33,050 nt of DNA from Chromera velia (GCA_018398765.1 JAHBMJ010001318.1:1-33050), one strand, 5' to 3'; positions 1 through 9,352 are shown, numbered from the stretch's first letter. The notes: generated by a model from the letters alone, not told the origin. Numbers and translations: made by a program.

Positions 1-246
1 GGCCATGCGGGAGGCCTTGGCCGTCTTCTTCTGCTGCGGCTTCTCGGCAGATGCGGTTCACTCTGACTAGCACCTTGCCATATGCCTGCCAAGGCCCCCC
101 CCCTTGCTGGCTGCTCCTCCTCACTTTCGTATGGAGGAAGCGTTGAGAGACATCCGGGCAGAAGTTGCAGACCGGACATACGGTGACCTTCACCCCTTTT
201 CTTTGGCTGAAGTGAAAGGTTCATGTGACTGTTTTATGGCCCTCTG

Positions 247-753
247 GTGGTCTGGCGCCGCCGAATCGGAGTAACGTGTTGTTTAAAGAACTCCTACCCC
301 CTGCTGGTTTCTTCTGTGAGCTGCCAACCGGGCACTGGCTTCTGTGTGTCTCCAGTTCCTCCCCACAGGTGGAGCTCGATTTGCTTTTTACTGACGTTGA
401 GGACCCTTCCTAAGTATTTCCCCCCCCCTTTATTCGCTCCGGCAGTTACTACTACCAGTGGCACGGCCGCTTCTCGGGGGGGCCTTTCGGGTAGGGGGTC
501 CTGGCCCATGGCTGCGGGGGAGAGTGCTGAGGAGGAGGAGGAGGAGGAGGAGGAGGAGGAAGAGGAGGAAGAGGAGGAGGAGGAGGAAGAGGAGGAGGAG
601 GAAGACGAGGAGGAAGAGGAGGAGGAAGAGGAAGAAGAAGAGGAGGAGGAGGGGGCGGAAGTGGAGGAACTAGCGGAAGAGGAGGACGAAGGGTCTGAGC
701 TGCCCCCCTCCCCTTCGTTGCTTCAGTCTTTATCTCCAGGTCCGGGGCCATGA
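247..753 (+). CDS. Acidic glutamate-rich ORF, possibly a 3' exon fragment
   Basis: An open frame of about 168 codons; the true start or splice acceptor is unknown. A possible acceptor (ccggcag) lies near 445, after a pyrimidine-rich stretch. The C-terminal half is almost pure Glu with a few Asp (about 533-690), followed by a Pro/Ser/Leu tail. The stop codon sits exactly where GC-rich sequence changes to AT-rich sequence, so the frame may have been truncated by whatever inserted at 754. The reverse strand reads as a Pro/Leu-rich frame of similar length, so the coding strand is uncertain and the whole could be a non-coding GAG microsatellite. No domain is recognised. Confidence 0.25.
   Translation: MVWRRRIGVTCCLKNSYPLLVSSVSCQPGTGFCVSPVPPHRWSSICFLLTLRTLPKYFPPPLFAPAVTTTSGTAASRGGLSGRGSWPMAAGESAEEEEEEEEEEEEEEEEEEEEEEEEEDEEEEEEEEEEEEEEEGAEVEELAEEEDEGSELPPSPSLLQSLSPGPGP
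529..660 (+). repeat. (GAG)n/(GAA)n imperfect triplet microsatellite
   Basis: About 130 bp of GAG units interrupted by GAA and GAC. It encodes the polyglutamate run when read on the plus strand and is purely purine on that strand. Confidence 0.9.
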
Positions 754-754
754 A

Positions 755-817
755 TTTACTCAACCAACTTACAAAACTTTCCGGTGATTCGCTTTCTCCT
801 TTTCCGAATTTTACTCA
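755..817 (-). repeat. Two-box TGAGTAAA repeat, copy 1 (junction copy)
   Basis: On the minus strand, boxes TGAGTAAA (817-810) and TTGAGTAAATT (down to 754) are 55 nt apart, shorter than the usual 66. The second box lies directly at the GC-rich/AT-rich junction, so this copy marks the left edge of the island. Confidence 0.6.
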
Positions 818-826
818 CTCTCACGC

Positions 827-1164
827 ATTTGAAAGATTATCTTTTTATAATTGCTGATAGAAGATCACTTTCCACAAAGCTTAACGGCTTATTAGGGGCT
901 AAGCAGGAAAACAGACCGTTGTACGATGCACAATTGCACATATTTGTACATATTCATAGAATGCGGGCAGCTATAGCTACAACAGTTGGATTGCATCTTT
1001 TTGTAACTGTGCACAAGTAAAAATACGGCAAATTCTTGAAAAAGAAAAATCAAATATAAGAAAAGTCTTGTCACTCAGTTGAGTAAATTGGAGACGTTTT
1101 TCAGAAAAATGAAACACGGGGATGCATCTTTGAAAGACTATCTTCTTATTGCAGATAGAAGATC
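827..1164 (+). repeat. Short diverged direct duplication
   Basis: About 40 bp at 827-866 recurs at 1127-1164 with a few changes; both contain a frame reading LKDYL..IADRRS. The copies are about 300 bp apart and flank a two-box repeat. They may be remains of a duplicated coding segment or of a repeat unit. No protein family is recognised. Confidence 0.5.
1014..1100 (+). repeat. Two-box TGAGTAAA repeat, copy 2
   Basis: The first box is degenerate (CAAGTAAA at 1014) and the second intact (TGAGTAAA at 1080), exactly 66 nt apart. It is followed by the short T-run/A-run dyad TTTTTCAGAAAAA. Confidence 0.65.
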
Positions 1165-1180
1165 TAAATTTATTCTTGAT

Positions 1181-1245
1181 TTTACCCAATCGACTTGCAA
1201 AACTTTTCTGAGATTCGATTTCTTTTTTTCTAAAAATTTACCTCA
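1181..1245 (-). repeat. Two-box TGAGTAAA repeat, copy 3 (degenerate)
   Basis: Minus-strand copy with boxes TGAGGTAAA (near 1245) and TTGGGTAAAA (near 1188), 57 nt apart. The GAAAAGTTTTGCAAG segment just before the second box matches copy 1. Confidence 0.5.
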
Positions 1246-1718
1246 TACTTGTAGATTGCTGCTAATCAACGAAAGCGTATGAGACACAACTGCTGAGTTG
1301 GTAGTCAACCTTCCATATGATGCTCTTTTTCCCTACCAGTTTTATTCTACTTTCTTAAAACCGGTATATTTTCTTGATAACGATTTACTAGATTGCCGTC
1401 AATTTACTAGCATCTCAATTTTAGGCAAAGCTTACCCATTAACCTTTCAACCGTCAGCTTGATGACGTCGTTTGTTGCTCATTGATACTTTGGAACTATA
1501 GCAAGAGTAAGGGTAGAAAAAGGAGTAGAAATAGTAGCCAATATAACGGGCAATAAAAATAGAACTTCACTTTGAACTAGCACTGATTTGTTTGGACAAT
1601 ATACAATATTTATTGGTTGTATATTATATATGGGCTGTTATTACCTACTGGCTCCCAGGTGCTTCCATTTATCAACTGTGGTGATTATCAGACTATTCAA
1701 AAAACACGTACCTTATAT

Positions 1719-1788
1719 TACTATTTGCTTGCCACTATTCGTTTATCACTATTCGTTTGCCACTATTTGTTTGCCACTATTCGTTTGC
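1719..1788 (+). repeat. Five tandem copies of a 14-bp unit
   Basis: The unit CACTATTCGTTTGC is repeated head to tail five times with one to three changes per copy. It lies within AT-rich DNA near a decayed ORF. No function is suggested. Confidence 0.85.
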
Positions 1789-1818
1789 TATCATAACTGA
1801 GCTGTTTGAGCAGTGGTT

Positions 1819-1962
1819 TTACCACAAAGCTGCTTGTAGTCCATCTGGGTAAAACATCTTCTGTCTAGGTCCTCTGTTAAACCACTCTTTGATCCACTTT
1901 TTATATGTGGTCTCCTTGAGTGTTTGGTGGTTTATAAAGGATGGAGTATACTCTCGGAGAAA
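1819..1962 (-). pseudogene. Decayed ORF fragment, unidentified
   Basis: A 47-codon open stretch on the minus strand between stops at 1963-1965 and 1819-1821. It has protein-like composition with a basic aromatic core (KKWIKEWFNRGP) and a hydrophobic end, so it reads as a piece of a gene rather than random AT-rich sequence. There is no start codon in context. It lies downstream of, and on the same strand as, the decayed frame at 2035-2355, so the two may derive from one gene. Family not recognised. Confidence 0.3.
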
Positions 1963-2034
1963 CTATAAAAAACGGGATGATTGCGATTTCATCTGCTGAG
2001 GTGACTACATTTTCTTAAATGCGTAGTATGCTGC

Positions 2035-2355
2035 CTACTCTTGGGATTCTGAGAGGTTAGAATAAAGCTCTACCATTTGTGAGTCGTAGGGGATACTCAA
2101 GACCTCCATTGTTTTTACCTTATTTTGCACAATTCTTCCATCTTTCAGAATATCAGTAAGAGCATTTTCTGTAATTGGAGCTGCTTCAATGTATACTTCA
2201 ATGATCTTCATTGAATTATGATCCTTCATTCAAATCAACATGCGTACTTTGCGACTAAACAGTACCGGAATTCTCTTTTCGGGTCTCTAAATCTCTTTTT
2301 TAATGGTAAACTGAAAGAGAGACCATCTATTGCTATTTGTAGAGGGAATTGTCAT
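2035..2355 (-). pseudogene. Decayed ORF with two in-frame stops, unidentified
   Basis: One minus-strand frame runs from about 2355 to the stop at 2035-2037, broken by TAG at 2287-2289 and TGA at 2230-2232. The last 64 codons are open and carry a convincing mixed acidic/hydrophobic sequence (for example ITENALTDILKDGRIVQNK). The persistence of protein-like sequence on both sides of the stops supports a formerly longer gene. I do not recognise the family. Decay by point mutation matches the helicase remnant nearby. Confidence 0.35.
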
Positions 2356-2499
2356 TTTGCTCAAATGCTCAAAAATGGAGGGTTGTATCTTGAGTAAAAA
2401 AAAGGTCTTTTCTTTAACTTGCTTTTCATTAAAAGGGCTGAGAGTAAGCACGAGTTATTATATCTCCCTTGTACTTTTTGTTTAATGGCTCACTGCTTG

Positions 2500-2616
2500 T
2501 TAAAGAAACAACCTTCCACTTATACATTTATCTATTAATCCGTTCATATTCAAAGTCGGACAACCAGACTTGAATGCCGCCACACGTCCATCTTTAGGTG
2601 TCATAAGTAGAAGCTG
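2500..2616 (-). pseudogene. Short decayed ORF fragment, unidentified
   Basis: About 38 codons open on the minus strand, with a Gly/Cys-containing core (GRVAAFKSGCPTLNMNG). It is bounded by stops on both sides, and another short protein-like stretch follows in a different frame (about 2430-2490), as expected of a frameshifted gene. Family not recognised. Confidence 0.25.
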
Positions 2617-2685
2617 TTATCAATTAAAAGAGACTGCATTTTCCCTTTTTAGATGGATCGTATTTTTTCAAAATAATGATCCAAA

Positions 2686-2760
2686 TTTACTCATCTAGCT
2701 GGCAAACTTCCCACAATATTTTGTTAATGTACTTTCTAAATTTGAGGGCAGATTTATTCA
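2686..2760 (-). repeat. Two-box TGAGTAAA repeat, copy 4
   Basis: Minus strand: first box TGAATAAA (2760-2753), second box TGAGTAAATTT (2693-2683), 67 nt apart. The intervening part matches the consensus, with CAAATTTAGAAA after the first box and GGGAAGTTTGCCAGCT before the second. Confidence 0.7.
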
Positions 2761-2943
2761 TTTGCTCTGAATCATTAATTGTGCGCTTCTTGATTTGGTG
2801 GACACTCTTTCCTTTTGAATTAACAAAAAGTAGCGGGTGTAGTATAACTACGCCCGAATCAGCACTTAAGGGCAACTACATAAAAAATAATGTCATTGAA
2901 TTGCTTTAAGAGGAAAACCAGTCAGTCCCTATCAAATTGAAAA

Positions 2944-3397
2944 CGCATGCCGGGGGCGAGTGGGGTGTTTTTTGCCCCCCCCTCTGCATAGGAGACCGGC
3001 GCTTTTCCGCAATAAACTCGTTCTCATAATTGGTAAGGAGTTAGAAGCTGAAACTTTGTATAAGAAGACGTTGTAACGATAGAAAAAGAACTATAGAACA
3101 GATTTTTTATATCATTTCTAGAAATATAGGCTGCCATACAAATTTTATAAGATTTATACCGTTTTTTTTACTATTCAAAACGTTAAAAAATGGCGTCAAA
3201 ATCAAAAAATTTGTATGATAGCCTATATTTCTAGAAATGATATAAAAAATCTGTTCTATACTTCTTTTTTTATCGTTACAACGTCTTTTTATACAAAGTT
3301 TCAGCTTCTAACTCCTTACCAATTATGAGAATGAGTTTTTTGCGGAAATGTGCCGCTTTAGGGGGGCAAAAAGCACCCCACTCACCCCCGGCATGCG
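2944..3397. mobile_element. Foldback (long inverted repeat) element, 454 bp
   Basis: Two arms of about 200 bp (2944-3146 and 3206-3397) are inverted copies with only scattered differences, ending in CGCATGCCGGGGG at each outer edge, around a spacer of about 60 bp. The structure is that of a foldback/MITE-like element; single strands would form a very long hairpin. No ORF and no clear target-site duplication are seen (flanks AAAA and AACA). The right end lies directly beside protein-like sequence of the D5 helicase remnant, so it probably inserted into or truncated that gene. Confidence 0.8.
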
Positions 3398-4518
3398 AAC
3401 AAGTTCCGTGACGGGATATCTGAAGACTTTTAATCATAAAAAATGCCCATCAAGTACCGTATTGGTAGTATTACTGATGCAGAGCGTAAGTTAGTCAACG
3501 ACTACCTTGAAGAAGTCTTTCTTGATTCAACTATCTGGGAGTATTTTATCAATCAAGCATCAGACGTGTACACGTATCTTGAAGGGAACTTCCATAAAAC
3601 CATGCACTTTTGGATGGGGGAAGGGAACAATTCAAAAAGTATCCTCCAGTCAATCTTTGAGGACAGTTTGCAGTAAAATTCAAAACCACACTCCTTACAG
3701 GCAAGAAAACCAAAAGTGGTAGAGCTGACCCCAAGCTTGCCCAAGCTGGTAATGGAGTACACTAGGCAGTAGTTGAGGAACCTGATGCGTATGAAGAACT
3801 TAATACTAGCCTCTTGAAATCATTGTCAGGAAATGACTCCTACTTTGCTCACGACTTGTACGAAAAGGGCAAATTTAAAACACTCGGGAGATCTTTCCGA
3901 TGTTTAAGCTTACTTTCATTTGTAATTCTCCTCCATGCATTCGGTGTGCTGACTGTACTGCAGTATGGAATCACATACGTGTCATTCCGTTTGAGAGCCG
4001 GTTTATTTCACTACATTCGGATGAGGGTTCAAAGATACCTAAGACCCGGGCTGAGCAAATTCAGGAAAAGATCTTCCCAATGGACCTGAACTTTGAATCC
4101 CGTCTTCAAAAACTGCTAAAACCATTTGCATACATTTTGATGGAACGATACCGAACCAATTCAGATCTACTAGAAGGAACATACCCAGAGGTACCCGAAA
4201 AAAGTGTGGGCGGCAACACTGCTGTACTGACAAAAAAATGATTGTTATATGCAGTTCTTGAATGAAATGACGACCGAAGCTGATACTAATCAAGAATTTG
4301 TTCTAATTTTGATATTGTACGAGATGTTTAAACAATCGTACAAGATAGCATTTCCAAACTACATAACACCAGTATATACAAACTTTTTCAATTATGTGTA
4401 CAACCATTTTGAAGGTGCTTCATCATTATCCCAACGTCGACTATCTATCGATAAACAACATCTCATTCGGTGCAGATTATTGTCAGTTACTCAATCAAAG
4501 GTACTTAATGAAAGATAG
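3398..4518 (+). pseudogene. Broken D5-like superfamily 3 primase-helicase of large DNA virus type
   Basis: Plus-strand fragments in successive frames give the conserved order of the D5/P4-type helicase. Walker A reads FWMGEGNNSKSILQ (family GxGxNGKS, here NSKS), near 3604-3645. The Walker B-like AVVEEPD is near 3766-3786, followed by KSLSGNDSYFAHDLYEKGK (3817-3873). MFKLTFICN then leads into HIRVIPFESRF (3900-4010), where the usual Asn-Arg before IRV is Asn-His. After KIFPMDLNF comes a C-terminal part with YEMFKQSYKIAFPNY (4318-4362). In viruses this NTPase loads or unwinds DNA at replication initiation. The gene is dead: stops at 3431, 3437 and 3763, frame changes near 3665-3672 and 3888, and one at an A7 run near 4233. 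The N-terminal primase part is missing where the foldback element begins. A Polinton-like virus or mobile element source is possible. Confidence 0.8.
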
Positions 4519-4898
4519 TTGTACCAACATAGAACAGCAGACATAAAAACATTGTCGGGTTCTAAAAAAACATCCCCTTTAAACCATTTTTTAAATGATT
4601 TACTCTATCGATTAACACCATTTTTGTGTAACCTGTTTTCAGATAGCCCATACTGCAGCTCTAAGTAATTCCAAAATAAGTTGTTTGATTGTTTTGCTTC
4701 ATTTTCTTTTTCACATACAAAGAAAATGACCTATAAACTCTCAGTAAGAAGCCAATCATGTATATTTTCCCATCATTTAGTGAGATTATTTTGTTTACGT
4801 TTGTGTTTGATTTAATTAAGCGTAGCAGCCATCTTTGTAGGGAAACATGGTAGACGCAGTGCCTCCAGAAATTCTACTGTCTTCAAAAATAATCCTAA

Positions 4899-4973
4899 TT
4901 TACTCAAACAGCTAATCAACTTCTAGCAATATACCCATTACGTGTTTTCTGAAATTTGAGCAAAATTTATTTA
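4899..4973 (-). repeat. Two-box TGAGTAAA repeat, copy 5
   Basis: Minus strand: degenerate first box TAAATAAA (4973-4966) and intact second box TTGAGTAAATTA (about 4907-4896), 67 nt apart. Confidence 0.6.
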
Positions 4974-5185
4974 TTGTCATCTTCTTTATTTTCATTGGTA
5001 TAATCATTCATTTATAGTACTAGCTAGGTCATAACCCAGTCCAGGTAGGCAACCAGCTGAGAAAAATGAGTAATGACCGAGGCAAAACAGCCAAAATCGT
5101 CAACCACCTAACTCAGAAGCTGTATAATGAGTAAAATGATTAAATATGAACACTTTCCTGTAGTAGATCTATATATGGTGCCGAA

Positions 5186-5282
5186 TGAGTAAAATGCCGT
5201 CAAAATTCTAAAATAATAAAATTAAATCTTATGAAAGTTTTAGAAGCTGGTTGAGTAAATTTAGCTGTTTTTTCAGAAAAAA
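5186..5282 (+). repeat. Two-box TGAGTAAA repeat, copy 6 (consensus-like)
   Basis: TGAGTAAA at 5186 and again at 5252, exactly 66 nt apart. Shared features across copies: AAATTnTAgAAAA about 15 nt after the first box, GAAAGTTTTnGAAGCTGGT just before the second, and TTTTTTCAGAAAAAA after it. Such a fixed spacing suggests either the end of a transposon family or a conserved regulatory unit of the decayed viral genome. Confidence 0.75.
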
Positions 5283-5853
5283 GAATTAAAAGAGTCATCC
5301 ATTTCACAAAAATATAAATTAAGGGCCACTGCGGTCTTGTTAAGCAGCATGTAGAGCTCGCAAAAAGACTAATTTCTCTCGAAAGTGTAGTGTTAATGCA
5401 TAAAAATATCAGTAGGTAATTGAAAAAAATGGAAACTCACGATCATGATGATGATATCATATCCAGACTCTGCACTACAGTCGTTTTTCAACTATGTACC
5501 TTCAGATGCATCCATCAGTCCTCTACCGAGGATTTGCGGTATGCAGAAGGACCGTAGCTGCTATTAATATCACTCATCGTCTAACCTTCTTTGGTATATG
5601 TCAAGAGTATCACTAAAAAAGTTACTACTTAAGATTTATGTCTGTCAATTGAGTCATCAATTAGTTGTTTTTTTTGTACCATCCAAAAACAGGGTGCTGT
5701 ATCCTTGTAGTATAACGACATTCAATCAGGGGTATTTTTGTTTTTTTAATATATAAACCCCCGAAACCGTTATCAGTATTATCCCTCTGAATGATAACTT
5801 AAAATTCCCATATAAAAAACGGAATTATTGTATCATGGTTGCAGTGTACGGCA

Positions 5854-5950
5854 TGAGTAAAATTACCTCCGAATTTTAAAAAACCAAATTCAGATTTAGG
5901 GAAAGTTTGGTTGCAGCATTGAGTAAATTTAGTACTTTATTCGAAAAAAA
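5854..5950 (+). repeat. Two-box TGAGTAAA repeat, copy 7
   Basis: Boxes at 5854 and 5920, again 66 nt apart. It aligns with copy 6 over roughly 95 bp with diverged interior (GGGAAAGTTTGGTTGCAGC before box two, an A-rich run after). Confidence 0.75.
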
Positions 5951-6067
5951 AAAACGACCAAATTTGCAAGCTAGCTGTAACGCAAAGAATATTGAAACGG
6001 GTTAATTATTAATAATTGTGCATCTTTTTAAAAACATTGGATGGAGTATAATCAGTTGAAGCAGCAC

Positions 6068-6569
6068 TTATTTTTTTGACCGGAGTGCTTTAATCCACTC
6101 AAGGTGTTGTTTCGGAAATTGATGACCATCATATTTATATCTACAATCAACAAAAGATTGAAGCAGATTAGTATCTGGTTTGATCAGTGGGGAGTTGGAA
6201 CAGCTTTTTTATGTAAAAGCAACTGCAGGTTGGGTGGACAATACCTAGGACAATACCAAAGTCTGTTCATACAATGCGTTTAATACATTCACTCAATTCT
6301 TTTTGGAGACTCTGCGGAAGCTTAACTCCATTGTAAGAGTTTAAGCAAGAACAAGGTCCTACAAAAGAAGATGGTTCCTCTTTTTTTCATCCAGTTACTT
6401 GGTGCATGTTCCCGTTGGTCAAACTCAAGGACTGCTAGTTGAAGATCTTTTCAAACCTTGTGGTGGTAGTCAATCAACCCCCACCTAAAATGGATTATTT
6501 CTCCCCTCTGGATAACGGACTTTGTACCGCTCATCAAAGTTTTTCAGTTTGCTACTACTCGGAGTTACA
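6068..6569 (-). pseudogene. Decayed ORF interrupted by the LTR element, unidentified
   Basis: Minus-strand protein-like stretches follow each other: 6569-6488 (includes NFDERYKVRYPEGRNN), 6480-6322 with one internal TGA, and 6335-6068 in a third frame with two stops, ending in a basic tail (EWIKALRSKK). The first stretch continues in the same frame on the far side of the retrotransposon (10285-10203) once one copy of the TTGAG duplication is discounted, giving about 56 open codons across the insertion point. So the LTR element landed in this gene or pseudogene. The family is not recognised; membership of the same viral island as the D5 remnant is inferred from composition and state of decay. 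Confidence 0.45.
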
Positions 6570-6574
6570 TTGAG

Positions 6575-6874
6575 TGTAACGTGTCTACTAGTTGATTCAC
6601 AGACTCAGACAGGAAGGTCTGTCAAACTAGACGTTTGTTGTTATTCTCTCGGTCATTCTGTGTCTGTCAGTCTGATTTTACTTTCTCATATAACCAAAAC
6701 ACCACTGTTGATTCGTGTGGCTAAAGGCCATGCAACGACGCGCATGCTCACCTCAATCAATCAATCAATCACAGCCCTAGAAAGATGCACACGTGAGCTG
6801 GCTTAATCACGATATATGCAAAGAGGCGGGGCGCTCACTCACACTTGCACCACGACCAGCACACACGTCATACA
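6575..6874 (-). repeat. 3' LTR
   Basis: Aligned by eye with the other LTR it shows about 29 differences in 296 sites, some 27 of them transitions, many of the CG to TG or CA kind. It contains a short (AATC)4 run. Its inner end has TACA where the partner has CA. A plus-strand ORF of 94 codons overlapping it (6522-6806) is a by-product. Confidence 0.85.
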
Positions 6875-6886
6875 TTCCCTCCCCTC
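6875..6886 (-). other. Polypurine tract
   Basis: Minus-strand GAGGGGAGGGAA abuts the 3' LTR, the position where plus-strand DNA synthesis is primed in LTR elements. This fixes the element's orientation. Confidence 0.8.
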
Positions 6887-7817
6887 AAATTGATCGTCCT
6901 CAATCGATCCGATCAAAACATGCCTCGATGATCGTTCGATCCTTGTGATTCGATCCAATGATCTCACACTTCTTTTTAAAGGTTAACAGCTTTGGACATC
7001 TCTTTTCTTTTCATTCAATTCTATTCTGCTTCAACTCTAAAATCACTTCTACTTCTTCTTAATTGCATCCAAACAAACAGTCAGCGAGATGTGAAATAAA
7101 GAATCTTCACATCGATCGGCGTTCTTTCAATCACGCAATCTTTGCATGGATGTGAAAAAAATTTCCTCGCACTGACAGACGGAGAGAGAGATAGATATTT
7201 TCACATTAACGGCTGCAACCACATACAAGCAGACGCGTCTTCACGAATCTGTTTCTTTCTTTTCGCACGTAAAGCAAACATATTATCACAACCCCAAGCT
7301 GCAGCAATTCTTATTCCCCTCCGTTCTCATCGGCTTGCAACAATGTCGCACGTCAAGCTTCACGCCCCTGCGACAAAGTCACACAGCTAGTCCATATTCT
7401 CATATCACCGGTATTTCAACCACACCTCCCTTCATCCTCTCCATGCCGCAGTATCCCATTTCCGATAGACACCACAACCCTACATTGCAAAGTGACGCGC
7501 CCACTGATATACCACTTCGCAGCTCAATCAACTCAACCAACCTGTGTTCATGACTCAGGGCTGCGACGGTCGCGATGGGGTTGCAGACTCTCTGAGCCTG
7601 TCAACAACAAATCGCATCTTACATCATCACCTCACCACATCTCTCTTCCCCCATTCCCATTGCTCCATCTGTCTCAACTTCATCTCCACTGGCCCAGAGA
7701 CGGATCTCTCTCCAACTCTTGCAGTTTCTTGAAGATTGGTCTCAAAAACTCGACTGGGTCTGCAGGAATTTCATGTTTCTTGTGAACTTCGATACTAACC
7801 CCCTTATCTCCTTCCAT

Positions 7818-8263
7818 CTACCGTTTCAGCTCACCTGTCTCCCTTTCTCTGATGGCAGTTGCTTCTACCCTTCTTACTCCTTGCCTCGACTGCTTCTTTT
7901 TCTCTCTGGGATCGGGCGGTGGTCTGCCCGGACGGTCCCACTTCCACTGGGAAATCATCGCATCTCCCGTCAGATGACTATAGAGACGACACTCCTTCTT
8001 GTACGCCTTTCTTTCTGCTGGACCCATCAGCGACACTCTCCCCTCCTCTGTCACAGTGGCGAGTTGCCTCATAATGTTGGCGAATGCATACCACCACTTC
8101 TTCCGTCGGGTGTGAGTCGTTTCACTGAGCTCCTCATCGGCCCGAGCCTCCCCTGCAAGCGTAAAGAGCTTGAATGGTTCAGTTGGCTTGCCTGGCTTCC
8201 CCATCTGAGTGAAATGATTCATACTCGTCGCACTCGCTTCCAGCTTCATGCCGGTGTTGGAGA
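7818..8263 (-). pseudogene. Gag-like ORF, 3' part
   Basis: About 148 codons from the target duplication of the nested element to the stop at 7818. It is in the same phase as the 5' part at 9353-9688, so before insertion the two formed one ORF of about 258 codons. It is rich in Lys/Arg and charged residues, with a basic PDPREKKKQSRQG stretch near the C-terminus. No CCHC zinc knuckle, protease or polymerase motif is visible. Gag-like is inferred from its position just inside the 5' LTR side of an element without other genes, not from homology. Confidence 0.45.
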
Positions 8264-9352
8264 CTAGGGTATTTCACTAAAAAAAAATAATAATAAAAAT
8301 TAATTTTATACCTCCCCCTTTAAGTATGTAAAACACTCTAGACATCTAAAAGTATGCTCAATATCGTTCTTTACCTAAAAGAACCTTCATAAACTTAAAA
8401 AAAGACTTGTAGCATCATGATTTATGATGGTTATTTAAGGTTTTCATCATGTTGCTACTTAGGGTTCTAAGAGTAGTAAAAATATCGTTATATAACCTAA
8501 CACTTAACCTACCTAAACCTTATGTAACCTGGTATAACCTGCTTCAAATCATTTCTTAACACCAGCAGACATGATTTCAAAACCGTATAACTCAACTCTT
8601 CTTCAGCTTTCATCCTTTTCATCACTTTCACGCTCAATCATATCATTAAACTGACTTTCTACACAAGCAAGCTCGTCGTTATTCACCATTACCCCCCCCC
8701 AACCAAAACTGCTGAATGCAACCAGAAAAAAACAGTAGAAAGGGGTGTGTCATCAGTTTTTGGCGAGAAAAAGGCTCTCTTGGGGTGCCTTGTCAGTTCT
8801 TGGTGAGAAAAAGGCTCTCTTGAACAGCCACAGCGCCTTTCTGCTTTCAATCTTTTATTGCCATCACACTCTTTTCTCTCTTGTCCCTGATTCCATTTGT
8901 CTGCCAACTTGAATGCTCCATCACAAATTTATCGAAATTTGATAATGTTTTTCCCGTGTGTATAACTGCCTAGTTTGCTGAGATGAGGTGTCTCAATAAC
9001 AGTTTTGAAGAGTCAAATCATCAGTTTTAAGTTTGTTTTGAACAGTTTGAGGCTGGTTTATACTATGTTAATATTGGTATTGGCAGGTTCAAACAGGTTT
9101 CAAAAGATGATAACGTTAAAATGAAGGTTCTGTAACCTTGTGTCCGAACCTTCATTGGCAACGACCCCTAAACCTATCCTTAACCTAATATAACCTTGCC
9201 AAACCAAGGATTTTACATGTGATTATATGTTCAAATGATTTTTTAGCAAAATTAGGCTAGAAATCTATTTAAAAAAATGTCTAAAAACTGTTTTTTTGTA
9301 AGGTTTTTTACTATAAAACCTGGTACACCTCCATTAAAGTGAAATACCCTAG
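8264..9352. mobile_element. hAT-like non-autonomous DNA transposon, 1,089 bp
   Basis: Perfect 15-bp terminal inverted repeats CTAGGGTATTTCACT (8264-8278, and inverted at 9338-9352) are flanked by an 8-bp direct duplication GTTGGAGA (8256-8263 and 9353-9360). Eight-bp duplications and termini with an (A/T)AGGG core fit the hAT superfamily. No transposase is present; the interior is AT-rich with repeated AACCT motifs and a direct repeat GAGAAAAAGGCTCTCTTG (near 8763 and 8801). It splits the gag-like ORF of the LTR element. Other cut-and-paste families with 8-bp duplications remain possible. Confidence 0.8.

Larger units (their letters stand above)
4519..6067. other. AT-rich stretch without a recognisable gene
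   Basis: No ORF above about 60 codons. Short protein-like stretches occur, for example a plus-strand frame near 5313-5417 and a minus-strand Met-initiated frame near 5513-5572 (MSDINSSYGPSAYRKSSVED, then stop), too short to name. Three two-box repeats lie here. I see no RNA gene. Confidence 0.5.
754..6569. other. AT-rich island of decayed virus-like DNA
   Basis: Base composition changes abruptly at 754 from GC-rich host-like DNA to clearly AT-rich DNA, and stays so up to the LTR element at 6575, resuming at 10203. The block has no intact gene but many short stretches on both strands that read as protein across one or two stop codons, plus a recognisable viral-type D5 helicase remnant. No splice-site pattern like that of the host genes on the right is visible. 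I infer an old integrated viral genome fragment that has decayed; a decayed large transposon carrying a viral-type helicase is the alternative. Confidence 0.55.

Noticed and set aside
3507-4518. Separate small genes at 3507, 3814, 3900 and 4249
   Set aside because: Their matching segments follow one D5 helicase in order, so those in the right frames are pieces of one pseudogene and the remainder are shadows.
6522-6806. 94-codon plus-strand ORF, and its relative at 9846-10136
   Set aside because: Both overlap the LTRs in the antisense direction; similarity between them is due to the LTR repeat.
8480-9200. Telomere-like AACCT/CCTAA motifs
   Set aside because: They are scattered, not tandem, and lie inside the hAT-like element, where they are more likely subterminal motifs.
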